Shown in pieces: positions 51,681-62,111 of a stretch of 64,000 bases of DNA. The position numbers were made by a program, and so were the translations under genes. Position 1 is the stretch's first letter, and the number at the start of each line of letters is the position of its first letter. A model generated the notes under the pieces. It made no database searches. It was not told where the DNA came from and saw only the letters and a list, made by a program, of their open reading frames with translations. The stretch covers positions 1,211,379-1,275,378 of the forward strand of contig NZ_BSTX01000002.1 of the NCBI RefSeq assembly GCF_030269765.1. Reading direction: 5' to 3'. Source of the DNA: Actinorhabdospora filicis. Its GTDB lineage: Bacteria; Actinomycetota; Actinomycetes; Mycobacteriales; Micromonosporaceae.

Positions 51681-52163
51681 TCAGTCGCCCTTGGGCTGCT
51701 CGATGAGCGTCTGGAGGTACTTCTCCTCGCCGAGCTTCTCGATCAGCGCCATCTGGGTTTCCAGGTAGTCGATGTGGTGCTCCTCGTCGGCGAGGATCTC
51801 CTCGAAGAGCTTCGCGGAGGTGATGTCGCCGATCTGCCGCATGTAGGCCGCGCCCTTGCGGAGCCGCTCGACCGCTTCGACCTCGATCTTCATGTCGCAG
51901 GCGAACTGCTCGGGAACGCTCTCACCGATGCGCAGCGGGAACAGCTTCTGGTAGTTGGGCATGCCGTCGAGGAAGAGGATGCGGTCGGTCAGCGCCTCGG
52001 CGTGACGCATCTCGTCGATCGACTCGTGCTTGGTGTAGACCGCCAGCTTCACGTAGCCCCAGTTCTCCTGCATCTTGGCGTGCAGGAAGTACTGGTTGAT
52101 GGCGGTCAGCTCGGCGGTGAGCTGCTCGTTCAGGAACTCGATGACCTTCTTGTCGCCCTGCAT
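51681..52163 (-). CDS. bfr: bacterioferritin
   Basis: Bacterioferritin builds 24-subunit, heme-containing iron-storage shells. The 160-residue protein has all diiron ligands at family positions: Glu18, Glu51, His54, Glu94, Glu127 and His130. Met52 is the axial heme ligand, so this is a true heme-binding bacterioferritin rather than a plain ferritin. The start is ATG 52163. Candidate iron boxes lie about 90 bp upstream, and the gene for its ferredoxin partner is at 53.4 kb. Confidence 0.96.
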   Translation of the reverse strand: MQGDKKVIEFLNEQLTAELTAINQYFLHAKMQENWGYVKLAVYTKHESIDEMRHAEALTDRILFLDGMPNYQKLFPLRIGESVPEQFACDMKIEVEAVERLRKGAAYMRQIGDITSAKLFEEILADEEHHIDYLETQMALIEKLGEEKYLQTLIEQPKGD

Positions 52164-52237
52164 GGTGGCTGCGCCTTCCGATGAATCGACGGTCCAATGA
52201 TCTCAGCGTATTACCGGGAGCATTCGGACAGCCAGCC

Positions 52238-52269
52238 AGGAAAGCCTAAATTAGGACAGGCTCCGCTCA
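52238..52269. promoter_or_regulatory. candidate overlapping iron boxes (IdeR/DmdR) upstream of bfr
   Basis: TTAGGACAGGCTCCGCTCA (52251-52269) matches 13 of 19 positions of the IdeR/DtxR consensus as I recall it. A second, weaker match overlaps it on the left (AGGAAAGCCTAAATTAG). The site is about 75-105 bp before bfr, the distance at which IdeR activates mycobacterial bfrB. Confidence 0.45.
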
Positions 52270-52337
52270 TTAAGGGCGGACTCAATGAGGCCAGGCTCCC
52301 CTGTCTCACCGAGGGGTTACCCGGACCCGGGCGCGCC

Positions 52338-52343
52338 TATGCT
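52338..52343 (+). promoter_or_regulatory. -10 element of a leaderless threonine aldolase promoter
   Basis: TATGCT ends seven bases before ATG 52351 with no ribosome binding site between, as expected for leaderless mRNA. Confidence 0.5.
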
Positions 52344-52350
52344 GTGGCCC

Positions 52351-53370
<1,020 letters not shown>

Positions 53371-53405
53371 CACTCGCGGACTATGGCGGGCGCACGAACT
53401 CTCAG

Positions 53406-53429
53406 TTACCTTAGGCAAGCCTTGGTTAA
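53406..53429 (+). promoter_or_regulatory. candidate overlapping iron boxes upstream of bfd
   Basis: TTACCTTAGGCAAGCCTTG (53406-53424) matches 13 of 19 IdeR consensus positions as I recall it, and TTAGGCAAGCCTTGGTTAA (53411-53429) matches 12. They lie 20-43 bp before bfd, in the place for repression by an iron-loaded DtxR-family regulator. Confidence 0.55.
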
Positions 53430-53448
53430 GTGTTCGCCTGGAGGAACG

Positions 53449-53634
53449 GTGCTCGCCTGTGTCTGCCACTCAGTGAGCGAGAAGGAAGTCCGCGCGGTCA
53501 TCGCCTCGGGCGCGCGCACCGAAGAAGCGGTCGGCGACGCCTGCGCGGCGGGCACCGAGTGCGGCACCTGCCTCGACCGCATCTGCGACCTCATCGACGA
53601 GTGCCCCGTGCTGGCACTCCTCGGCCAGGGCTGA
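53449..53634 (+). CDS. bfd: bacterioferritin-associated ferredoxin
   Basis: This is a 61-residue [2Fe-2S] protein of the Fer2_BFD family that delivers electrons to bacterioferritin to release stored iron. The cluster cysteines are visible as the CVC pair near the start (CVCHSVSEKEV) and CGTC in TECGTCLDRICDL. GGAGGAAC precedes the GTG at 53449. The iron boxes upstream would switch it on in iron starvation, opposite to bfr. Confidence 0.92.
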   Translation: MLACVCHSVSEKEVRAVIASGARTEEAVGDACAAGTECGTCLDRICDLIDECPVLALLGQG

Positions 53635-53646
53635 ACCCGAAGCCGA

Positions 53647-53684
53647 AAAGGGCGGCCCCTCCGTGACCGGAGGGGCCGCCCTTT
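53647..53684. terminator. bfd terminator
   Basis: A perfect 17-bp stem, AAAGGGCGGCCCCTCCG with its complement, encloses a TGAC loop. It starts 13 bases after the bfd stop; A and T tracts in the stem allow use in both directions. Confidence 0.9.
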
Positions 53685-53713
53685 CGCTTGCGCGAAGTCC
53701 GTGCGTCAGTGCA

Positions 53714-55175
<1,462 letters not shown>

Positions 55176-55460
55176 TTACGGTCGTCCCGGTGCGTCCCAG
55201 ATGGCAGGTGGGGTATCTCAGCAGATGAAAACGGTCACACCACGAGGCGATCGACGCCGATCGATGGAATTGGGCGTCGATGAAGCACCCGATCGGCCGT
55301 TTCGGGGACGGCGGGGACTCCGGTGGCGCATCGTGCCGTTCGCGCCGAATCTGAGATTCCCTCCCGTTCTGCCAAGTACCCGACACTCACGGGACGTGAC
55401 GGCTCGTACCGTCTGGTGAGGGAGTGAAGAAACGACCATGCCTTGAATGGGAGGTGCGGA

Positions 55461-55835
55461 ATGCGGAGAGTCGCGATCGTTCTCCTCACCGTCCTCGGAG
55501 CCCTCTCCATCTCGACTCCGGCCTGGGCCGTCGCACACGATCGGGTCGCGAACCCGTACCTGCACGCCGTTCTCGACGTGCTCACCTTCGCCCTCATCGC
55601 CTCGCCGTTGCTGACGGCGTGGTACTGGGGCAAGGAGCGGCGACTGCTCATGCTCGGCCTGATGGCGATCGTGCAGATCCCGGCGGCATTCTTCGCGTTC
55701 GTGCCGATCAAGGATCCCGTGCTGCATGTGGCCGGGATGCTCGCGGTACTGACCGTGACGGGTTCGTCGATCCTGTACGTGCGCGCCACCGCCAAGGCCA
55801 AGGCGGCCGAGAAGGCGGTGCCCGAGCGGCGCTGA
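55461..55835 (+). CDS. small membrane protein with signal sequence
   Basis: This 124-residue protein is of unknown function. Residues 1-25 look like a cleavable signal (TPAWAVAHD). Three hydrophobic segments follow (about 38-57, 65-85, 90-110), and the tail is basic and Ala-rich. GGGAGG seven bases upstream supports ATG 55461. It is divergent from aroG and precedes a minus-strand gene. I cannot assign a family; DUF5134-like or other small actinobacterial membrane proteins are possible. Confidence 0.65.
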   Translation: MRRVAIVLLTVLGALSISTPAWAVAHDRVANPYLHAVLDVLTFALIASPLLTAWYWGKERRLLMLGLMAIVQIPAAFFAFVPIKDPVLHVAGMLAVLTVTGSSILYVRATAKAKAAEKAVPERR

Positions 55836-55946
55836 GACGGAAACCCCCGAAGGAGCCCGTCCGGGCTCCCCGAGACCCTGCGGATGCCTGCCGCCGGCCC
55901 GGGTGTGTGGTGGCACCCCGGCCGGCGGCGGCGGAACCGCTAGCGG

Positions 55947-56315
55947 CTAGGCCCCCACCAGCGCGTTGACCCGCACGTATCTGGGTTCGGCGTCTCCCAC
56001 ACGCACCGAGAACCCGATCACCGTCTGGTCGCGCCGATGAACGCGCACCTCCGGGCAGTCCAGGTGCGTGGCGCACCAGCGGCCCTCCTCGTCGCGCAGC
56101 GCGCTGGCGCGGCAGTGCTTCTCCCCCACGTAGCCCCAGGCGCGGAAGATCTCCGTCCCCTCGAAGGTGTAGACCCCCACCGACCTGAGCCGGCCGCCCT
56201 CTTCGAGGCGGTAGAACCACCCGTCGAGCCCGGGAACCCCGATCCCCTCGAAGTCGATGTCCTCGATGACGCGATGGAGGACGAATCCGGTCAGATCAGG
56301 CATCGTGGAGTTCAC
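55947..56315 (-). CDS. hypothetical protein, 122 residues
   Basis: I do not recognise this soluble, beta-rich protein. Aromatic and acidic residues are frequent (DGWFYRLEEGG, FRAWGYVGEKHC, WCATHLDCPEVRVHRRDQTV), and it has three cysteines near its centre, one preceded by Trp. The frame shows the normal codon bias. The start could be GTG 56315 or ATG 56303; neither has a ribosome binding site, so a leaderless mRNA starting just after the pfkA terminator is possible. Confidence 0.6.
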   Translation of the reverse strand: MNSTMPDLTGFVLHRVIEDIDFEGIGVPGLDGWFYRLEEGGRLRSVGVYTFEGTEIFRAWGYVGEKHCRASALRDEEGRWCATHLDCPEVRVHRRDQTVIGFSVRVGDAEPRYVRVNALVGA

Positions 56316-56324
56316 GCTGCGTAC

Positions 56325-56363
56325 AACGAGCCGGGCGCGCTTTGGTGGCGCGCCCGGCTCGTT
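56325..56363 (-). terminator. pfkA terminator
   Basis: A perfect 16-bp stem (56325-56340 with 56348-56363) with a seven-base loop lies 28 bp after the pfkA stop and directly before the next minus-strand gene. Confidence 0.8.
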
Positions 56364-56391
56364 TCAGGTAGAACCGCTGGTCAGCGATGCT

Positions 56392-57417
56392 CTAGCCGAA
56401 GAAGACCTCGGCCTCGTGGTACCGCTCGACCGGAACCGTCTTCAGCTCACGGGTGGCGTCCTCAAGGGGCACGCGGACGATGTCGGTGCCCTGGAGCGCG
56501 ACCATCTTGCCCCAGTCGCCGTCGTTGACCGCGTCGATGGCGTGCAGGCCGAAGCGGGTCGCCAGGACCCGGTCGAACGCGGTGGGCGTGCCGCCGCGCT
56601 GCACGTGGCCGAGGACGACCGCGCGGGCCTCCTTGCCGGTGTGCTGCTCGATCTGCTTGGCCAGCCAGTCGCCGATGCCGCCGAGGCGGACGTGCCCGAA
56701 CGCGTCGAGCTCGGCGTCCTGCGTCACCAGGTCGCCCTCGGTGGGCATGGCGCCCTCGGCGACCACGATGATCGGCGAGTAGTCGATCTCGAAGCGGGAC
56801 TTCACGTGACCCACGACCTCGGCGAGGTCGAAGCGCCGCTCGGGCAGCAGGATGACGTTGGCGCCGCCGGCCAGGCCGGAGTGCAGCGCGATCCAGCCCG
56901 CGTGCCGCCCCATGACCTCCACGACGACCGCGCGGTGGTGGCTCTCGGCGGTGGTGTGCAGCCGGTCGATGGCCTCCATCGCGATGTTGACCGCGGTGTC
57001 GAAACCGAAGGTGTAGTCGGTGGCGCCCAGGTCGTTGTCGATGGTCTTCGGGACGCCCACGACCTGCACGTCGAGCTCGGCGAGCTTCTTCGCCACACCC
57101 AGGGTGTCCTCACCGCCGATGGCGACGAGCGCGTCCACACCGGTGGCCTTGAGGTTCTCCCGGATCTTCTCGACGCCGCCCTCGATCTTGAACGGGTTGG
57201 TGCGGGAGGACCGCAGGATGGTGCCGCCGCGAGGGAGGATGCCGCGCACCTCCTTGATGCCGAGGGGCATCGTGACGTTCTCCAGCGGGCCGCGCCAGCC
57301 ATCACGGAATCCGACGAACTCGTGGCCGTACTCGGTCACGCCCTTACGGACCACGGCACGGATGACAGCGTTGAGACCGGGGCAGTCGCCCCCGCCGGTG
57401 AGCACGCCAACGCGCAT
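56392..57417 (-). CDS. pfkA: 6-phosphofructokinase, probably PPi-dependent
   Basis: This 341-residue phosphofructokinase of the actinobacterial group III type has the GGGDCPGLNAVIR start, catalytic Asp127 in TIDNDL, the EVMGRHAGW segment and GHVQRGGTPTA. By E. coli numbering, position 104 is Asp (GGEDT) and position 124 is Lys (PKTIDND). Both are the residues linked to pyrophosphate as donor, where ATP enzymes have Gly. It should therefore use PPi or be mixed, as in Amycolatopsis methanolica. It is monocistronic, with its own terminator. Confidence 0.93.
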   Translation of the reverse strand: MRVGVLTGGGDCPGLNAVIRAVVRKGVTEYGHEFVGFRDGWRGPLENVTMPLGIKEVRGILPRGGTILRSSRTNPFKIEGGVEKIRENLKATGVDALVAIGGEDTLGVAKKLAELDVQVVGVPKTIDNDLGATDYTFGFDTAVNIAMEAIDRLHTTAESHHRAVVVEVMGRHAGWIALHSGLAGGANVILLPERRFDLAEVVGHVKSRFEIDYSPIIVVAEGAMPTEGDLVTQDAELDAFGHVRLGGIGDWLAKQIEQHTGKEARAVVLGHVQRGGTPTAFDRVLATRFGLHAIDAVNDGDWGKMVALQGTDIVRVPLEDATRELKTVPVERYHEAEVFFG

Positions 57418-57564
57418 GTGCTCTCACTCCCTGTGTGCTTGTGCGGTGTTTGCCGCCGCGGACTGGGATCGGTACACGACCTGCGGCCTCATTGCCGGTC
57501 CGGGGCTCGCCGCCACGAGGGTGACTCTAACCGCTGCCCTGTGACTTACCCCGCAGGACCTGCG

Positions 57565-58089
57565 TCACACCGCCGGAGGCGTGTCCCCGTCCCGCATGAC
57601 CCGCCAGCGCGCCAGGTTGTGCCGCGCGTCGGCCAGCGCGTCGTGCTGATCGCCCTCGATCACCGGCAGATCGGGGCGGCCCAGGTCGTCCCAGAGCTGC
57701 TTGAGGTCCTTCGTCATGCGCGGCAGCGCGCGCGGCAACGCCGGCATCGCCCCCCACAGCTGCGCCAGCGCCACATGGTCGTAGGCGGCGTACCAGGCCC
57801 ACAGCTCCATGCGCGTCTGCGCGCGCCCCCGCAGCGGCGCGACCAGGAACTCGTACAGGTCGTCGCGAATCCGCTCCCGGCTGCGCCACGCCTTGTCCGA
57901 GGGCGAGGGCAGCTTGTCGAGGACGTTGCGGCGCACCCACGGGATCGCCTTGCGGTCGTCGAACTCGGTGGAGACCGCGTAGAACTCGCGCCCCTCCTCG
58001 TCGACGACGCCGATCGACACCAGGTCGATCGTCACCCCGTCCTCGATGAACTCGCAGTCGTAGAAGTACCGGTAGCCACGCTCTTCCAC
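57565..58089 (-). CDS. RNase AS-type 3'-5' exoribonuclease
   Basis: This 174-residue DEDD-family nuclease matches mycobacterial Rv2179c, which degrades adenosine-containing RNA 3' ends. The first acid pair is in FYDCEFIEDG (Asp11, Glu13), a second Asp in WYAAYDHVAL, and DQHDALADARHNL supplies the DEDDh His and last Asp. AAAGGG precedes the GTG start. It follows aroG in the same relative position as in Mycobacterium tuberculosis, though separated here by pfkA and two small genes. Confidence 0.92.
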   Translation of the reverse strand: MEERGYRYFYDCEFIEDGVTIDLVSIGVVDEEGREFYAVSTEFDDRKAIPWVRRNVLDKLPSPSDKAWRSRERIRDDLYEFLVAPLRGRAQTRMELWAWYAAYDHVALAQLWGAMPALPRALPRMTKDLKQLWDDLGRPDLPVIEGDQHDALADARHNLARWRVMRDGDTPPAV

Positions 58090-58453
58090 GCCCTGCCCTT
58101 TCAGCGAGAGTTGTTCTCCGATCGGCCTGGACTCCCCCGTCCGTTCAGAGGAACGTCCCGCCCCGTGGACACCCGTCCACGCCCGTCATGACGGTACGCG
58201 ACGGTAGCCATCCCGCGCCCGCCGACCGCCGTCCCACGACAGGGTCTGGCGCCAATGCGGACACTAGGGTATAAAGCTCACGTGAGCAGTCACTGTACGT
58301 CGCCGGGGCCGGTATCACCCGTGTCCCCTCTGAGCGCGGCGTATCGGTGCGGATCATGCCGAGCAACGAATGCGGGGCTGTACAAGCGAGGTATTTCCGG
58401 CCATGATCGGGGGTGCCCGTGGGAGACGGTCCTCCGTGGTAGGGGGTGCGCAG
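58090..58453. promoter_or_regulatory. upstream region of the Crp/Fnr gene with palindrome
   Basis: In this 364-bp gap, TATAAA near 58270-58276 is the most AT-rich spot and may be the -10 of the crp-like gene. A perfect 12-bp palindrome, GCTCACGTGAGC (58276-58287), follows at once, the right place for autoregulation by a Crp-type protein, though it is not the canonical TGTGA-N6-TCACA. The rest shows no gene. Confidence 0.4.
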
Positions 58454-59140
58454 GTGGACAACCGTTCGTCCGATGATCCGCTCGCAGGTGTGGCGATGTT
58501 CTCGGGCCTGGAGCCGGAGGCGCGCAAGCGCATCGCCTCGGTCTCAGTGCCCCGCCAGTACCGCCGCGGGCAGCTGCTGTTCGTCGAAGGCGACCCGGGC
58601 GAGTCCCTCATCATGATCCGCTCCGGCGCGGTCTCGGTCTTCCGCACCGCGCCCACCGGCGAACGCGCGATGCTGAACGTGATGCGCCCACCCGACGTCC
58701 TCGGCGAGGTGTCCCTCCTCGACGGCTCGGCCAGATCCGCATCCGCCGAGGCCATCGAGGACACCTCCGCCATGGCGCTGTCCCGCGTGGCCTTCATCGA
58801 CCTCGTCCACGCCAACCCCCGCATGGTCGACGTGGTCCTGCGCGCGATGGGCCTCCTCGTCCGCCGCCTCACCGACCAGAACGCCGACCACGTCTTCCTC
58901 GACCTCCCGGGCAGAGTCGCCAAGACCCTCGTCCGCCTCGCCGGAAACAGCGCCGCCGCCATGGTCACCATCGAGCTCAACCAGAGCCAGCTCGCCGAAA
59001 TGGCCGGCGGCTCCCGCCAAAGCGTCAACCAGGCCATCGGCAGCTTCGCCGGAAGAGGCTGGCTGCGCACAGAAGGCAGGCGCATCGTAGTGACGGACGT
59101 ACCGGCCCTACGCCGACGAGCAGGACTAGAGGACAAGTAG
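58454..59140 (+). CDS. Crp/Fnr family transcriptional regulator
   Basis: This 228-residue regulator has a cyclic-nucleotide-binding fold at residues 10-130 (QLLFVEGDPGESLIMIRSGAVSVF, GEVSLLDGSARSASAEA) and a long dimer helix. The helix-turn-helix of the Crp_C_2 type contains LNQSQLAEMAGGSRQSVNQAI. The cAMP-pocket Glu and Arg-Ser pattern (GEVSLLDGSARSA) is kept, so cAMP binding is possible. It has no cysteine cluster. GTG 58454 follows a GGGGGTG purine stretch; upstream in-frame ATGs would add unlikely residues. A T-free 110-nt segment begins right at its stop. Confidence 0.88.
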   Translation: MDNRSSDDPLAGVAMFSGLEPEARKRIASVSVPRQYRRGQLLFVEGDPGESLIMIRSGAVSVFRTAPTGERAMLNVMRPPDVLGEVSLLDGSARSASAEAIEDTSAMALSRVAFIDLVHANPRMVDVVLRAMGLLVRRLTDQNADHVFLDLPGRVAKTLVRLAGNSAAAMVTIELNQSQLAEMAGGSRQSVNQAIGSFAGRGWLRTEGRRIVVTDVPALRRRAGLEDK

Positions 59141-59530
59141 CGGCGGCAAGCGGAAGAGAAGAAGGACCGAGCGGGCGGCGGCACGAAGCCGCCCGAGGAA
59201 CAGCACGCGCGACGGACGAAGGCGAGAGCCGGGCAGGGCACACAAGCCCGTGGCATGAAGCCCGCCCGAAGACAACGGCGAGACGCAAGGCAGAGCCGGG
59301 TGCGATGCGTAGCCGAGGGCGGCTTGAACCCGGGCAAAGTGACTGGCTGGCAACGGGGTCAAAACCCGGGCACTAAACGAAGCTCGTTGTAGTAGAGCCG
59401 GACCGAGACGGCCCGTAAGCCGCAAACAAAACGGCGACCCCGGGACCAGCTTGTGCGGGGGCTGTCTCGGGATAGGAGAGGTGGATCCTCCGTCGGTCGG
59501 CCAGACGTGTTCTTGAGAACGCAGGTTCTG

Positions 59531-59565
59531 GGGGTGTCAAGACAGCTCTTCCGTCTTGACACCCC
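59531..59565. repeat. strong 13-bp inverted repeat in the gene-free segment
   Basis: GGGGTGTCAAGAC (59531-59543) pairs perfectly with GTCTTGACACCCC (59553-59565) around a 9-nt loop. TTGACA occurs on both strands. It may be a terminator for an RNA from upstream, or an operator; there is no T-tract. Confidence 0.7.
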
Positions 59566-59830
59566 GGGGTTCCTCGTTCAGCGTCGATATGGCCGGCCAG
59601 AGGAGGAGACGCCTCCCGAGAGAGGTCCGGCGTCCAGGGGCCGCACCCCTGGTCGGGTCCTAGGGGTGAAAGCCCTGACCAGACGGCGACCGTCAAATAG
59701 CGCCGATGCAGGTGATCGGGCGAGGGCGACCCGTGGGGGGAAGGCAAGAAGCGCGGGGAGACGGGCTCGGGGTGAGGGCGACGGGAGAGGTGCCGTAACG
59801 GGTGCTGTGGTAGCGAGGCTCGCGACGGCT

Positions 59831-59860
59831 GGGGCTGGGGCTGGGGCTGGGGCTGGGGCT
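59831..59860 (+). repeat. five tandem GGGGCT units
   Basis: Five exact hexamers in a row, with degenerate copies on both sides (59821-59880), give five runs of four G on the plus strand. This sequence could form a G-quadruplex in DNA or RNA. It lies about 85 bp past the plsC stop, on the template side of a minus-strand transcript. Confidence 0.85.
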
Positions 59861-59944
59861 CGGACTGCGGCTGGGGCTGCGGCCGGGCCCCGGCAGAAGC
59901 AAGGCCCGGGCCCGGCGCGAGTCGACGGGGAATACCGAACGCCC

Positions 59945-60613
59945 CTACCCCCGAAACTTAGCCGCATAAGCATCGATGTACTCCTGCCCCGACAACTCCA
60001 TCAGCTCGTACATGATCTCGTCCGTCACCGCCCGCTCCACCAACCTGTCCCCCGCCAGCCCCGCATACCGCGAGAAATCCAGCGCCTCCCCGATCCGGAT
60101 GTGCACCCGCCCGATCTTCGGCAGCTTCTTCCCGATCGGCTGCAACTCCCCCGTGTTCATCATCGCCGCCGGTATCACCCGCGCCCCCGTCTCCAGCGCG
60201 AGCCGCGCGACCCCGGTCTTCCCCCGGTACAGCTTCCCGTCGGGCGAGCGCGTCCCCTCCGGGTAGATCCCGAACAGCCCGCCCTCGGCGAGCACCCGCT
60301 TTCCAGTCGACAGGGCGTCCGCGGCCGCCTTGCCGCCGGTGCGGTCGACGGGGATGGCTCCGACGCCGGTGAAGAAGAAGCGGGAGAAAATCCCTTTGAG
60401 GCCCTTGCCGGTGAAGTACTCGGCCTTGGCGATGAAGGTGATCTTCCTGGGCACCACCAGGGGCAGGAAGATGGAGTCGGAGAACGACAGGTGGTTGCTG
60501 GCCACGATCGCGGCGCCGGTCTTCGGGATGTTCGCCAGCCCTTCGACCTTCGGGCGGTAGAGGAGCCGCAGCCACCAGCCGACGAAGACGTACTTCAACC
60601 ACCAGTACAGCAC
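59945..60613 (-). CDS. plsC: 1-acyl-sn-glycerol-3-phosphate acyltransferase
   Basis: PlsC makes phosphatidic acid by adding the second acyl chain. The 222-residue protein has an N-terminal amphipathic or membrane helix (WWLKYVFVGWWLRLLYRP). It also has the HX4D motif NHLSFSD, GVGAIPVDRTGG, FGIYPEGTRSPDG and the VIPAAMMNTGE block, so all four acyltransferase motifs are present. GGAGGT selects GTG 60613. Rv2182c has the same place beyond aroG and RNase AS in mycobacteria. Confidence 0.93.
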   Translation of the reverse strand: MLYWWLKYVFVGWWLRLLYRPKVEGLANIPKTGAAIVASNHLSFSDSIFLPLVVPRKITFIAKAEYFTGKGLKGIFSRFFFTGVGAIPVDRTGGKAAADALSTGKRVLAEGGLFGIYPEGTRSPDGKLYRGKTGVARLALETGARVIPAAMMNTGELQPIGKKLPKIGRVHIRIGEALDFSRYAGLAGDRLVERAVTDEIMYELMELSGQEYIDAYAAKFRG

Positions 60614-60776
60614 CGGCACCTCCGGACATGGGCGATGGACGATGACCCCGATCACGTTGTCGTCTAAGTATTGCGTCCCCTCCGCCGGGCACGCCTACCG
60701 CCGTGCCTTTCGCCGCGGTCCGTGCCAGGATTACGGGGTATCGCTAGTTCCCGCCCAACACTTGCGGAGGTGTCCG

Positions 60777-61577
60777 GTGCCCGTCCTTCCCGGCGCGGAG
60801 CCGTTCCTCTTCGACGCGGGCGCCGAGGCGCCGGCCACGATCGTGATGTCGCACGGCTTCACCGGTTCTCCCCAGACGGTGCGGGCGTGGGGCGAGGCGG
60901 TGCACGCCGCCGGTTACACCGTGATCGGGCCGAGGCTGCCCGGGCACGGGACGCGGTGGCAGGACATGGCGGCCACGCGCTGGCAGGACTGGTACGGCGA
61001 GGTGGAGCGGGCCTTGGACGAGGCGCTGGGCCGGGGCCGTCCGGTGGTCGGCATGGGCATCTCGATGGGTGCGACGCTGATGCTGCGGCTGGCGCAGGAG
61101 CGGGGCGCGGACCTGTCGGGCCTGGTGGTGGTGAATCCGTCGCTGTTCTCGCAGAAGGTGGCGGTGAACTATCTGCTGCCGGTCATCTCGCGGCTGGCGC
61201 GGTCGGCGCCGGGCATCGCCAGTGACATCGCCAAGCCGGGCATCACCGAGCTGGCCTATGACCGGATCCCGCTGGCGGCGCTGAGATCGCTGACGGAGTT
61301 GTGGCGGCTGACGCGGTCGCGGCTGGGGAACATCACCGTGCCCCTGCGTGTTTACCGCAGTGCCCAGGACCACGTGGTCGAGCCGGCGAACAGCCGTATG
61401 CTGCTGGCGGGCGTCTCCAGTGAGGATGTGGCCGAGCACGTCATGCAGCACAGTTACCACGTGATGACCCTCGACAACGACGCCCCCGAGCTGTTCGCGG
61501 GCAGCGTCGCCTTCGTCGGCGAGCTCCTGGGCGCCGCCCCCGCGGGACCCGGCGGTGGAGCGGAGCCGGGCCGATGA
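60777..61577 (+). CDS. carboxylesterase / monoacylglycerol lipase-like hydrolase
   Basis: This 266-residue alpha/beta hydrolase has MSHGFTGSPQTVRAWGEA at the oxyanion strand, PRLPGHGTRWQDM, and the nucleophile elbow GMGISMGATL with Ser. YRSAQDHVVEP carries Asp and QHSYHVMTLD carries His. The pattern fits the Est30/YvaK-type carboxylesterase family, which shares GHGT and SxxD spacing. GGAGG six bases upstream supports GTG 60777. It is divergent from plsC and overlaps the next gene by ATGA. A lipid substrate would fit the neighbourhood. Confidence 0.88.
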   Translation: MPVLPGAEPFLFDAGAEAPATIVMSHGFTGSPQTVRAWGEAVHAAGYTVIGPRLPGHGTRWQDMAATRWQDWYGEVERALDEALGRGRPVVGMGISMGATLMLRLAQERGADLSGLVVVNPSLFSQKVAVNYLLPVISRLARSAPGIASDIAKPGITELAYDRIPLAALRSLTELWRLTRSRLGNITVPLRVYRSAQDHVVEPANSRMLLAGVSSEDVAEHVMQHSYHVMTLDNDAPELFAGSVAFVGELLGAAPAGPGGGAEPGR

Positions 61578-62074
61578 CAGAGCGTCCCGAGGATGAGCCG
61601 GAGCGTCCGGACGGCCTGACGGAGGAGCAGCTCACCGGCGACAATCTGGAGCGCCGGTTCTCGGAGCTGATCGCCGGGCTGGATTCGCCGAAGTGGCCGG
61701 GCGAGGAGGACGAGGCCGACGACGAGCCGCCCGCGAAGCCCGCGGCGGCGAAGCCGGCCGAGCCGACGCTGCTGGAGTTGTGGGACGCCGATCTGCCGGA
61801 GTCGCCGGAGGAGGCCGCCGAGACTTATGAGCCGCCGCCTCCGCCACCGGTGCCGAAGCCCTCGCGCCCGGCGATCATCGGGTTGCTGCTGATCGTGGTG
61901 GGCGTGGTCGTGTTCGTGCGGCCGAGTCTGCTGGACGTGCTGGGGTTCGGGTACGAGGCGGCGATCCTGCTGGGCGCGGGTGTGGTCTTGTCGGGTGTGG
62001 CGGTGCTGATCTGGCGGTTGCGTCCCGGTGACGAGGACGATCCGTACGACCCGGAGGACGGCGCGGTCGTCTAG
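61574..62074 (+). CDS. acidic membrane protein with two C-terminal helices
   Basis: This 166-residue protein is of unknown function. The first 95 residues are acidic and Pro-rich (EDEADDEPPAKP, YEPPPPPPVPKP) and probably disordered in the cytoplasm. Two helices (about 100-117 and 124-143) and an acidic tail (PGDEDDPYDPEDG) follow. It is translationally coupled to the hydrolase upstream. This plan is common in actinobacterial DUF-type proteins, but I cannot name the family. Confidence 0.65.
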   Translation: MTERPEDEPERPDGLTEEQLTGDNLERRFSELIAGLDSPKWPGEEDEADDEPPAKPAAAKPAEPTLLELWDADLPESPEEAAETYEPPPPPPVPKPSRPAIIGLLLIVVGVVVFVRPSLLDVLGFGYEAAILLGAGVVLSGVAVLIWRLRPGDEDDPYDPEDGAVV

Positions 62075-62111
62075 GACGGCGGCCCCGTGAGGCCGCCGCC
62101 GTGCCGCGCGG

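Larger units (their letters stand above)
59141..59944. other. 804-bp gene-free segment with extreme base skew
   Basis: No gene with normal codon bias is visible. The first 110 nt after the crp-like stop (59141-59250) contain no T at all, and only two T's occur before 59290. AACCCGGGCA occurs twice, at 59327-59336 and 59363-59372. A 13-bp inverted repeat at 59531-59565 and a GGGGCT array at 59831-59860 follow. The only reading frames are short and unlike any family I know. A non-coding RNA, a remnant, or a long 3' untranslated region are all open. Confidence 0.6.

Noticed and set aside
58276..58287. Canonical Crp binding site upstream of the crp-like gene
   Set aside because: It is a palindrome, GCTCACGTGAGC, but its half-site spacing does not fit TGTGA-N6-TCACA, so I list it only as a possible operator.
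59315..59340. T-arm-like sequence GGTTCAAG on the minus strand
   Set aside because: The flanking bases do not pair as a T-stem and no acceptor or anticodon arm is present, so it is not a tRNA.
59141..59944. tmRNA, RNase P RNA, SRP RNA or group II intron
   Set aside because: I looked for their conserved cores (tag frame and CCA end, GAGGAAAGUC, GGAAGCAGC, domain V) and found none.
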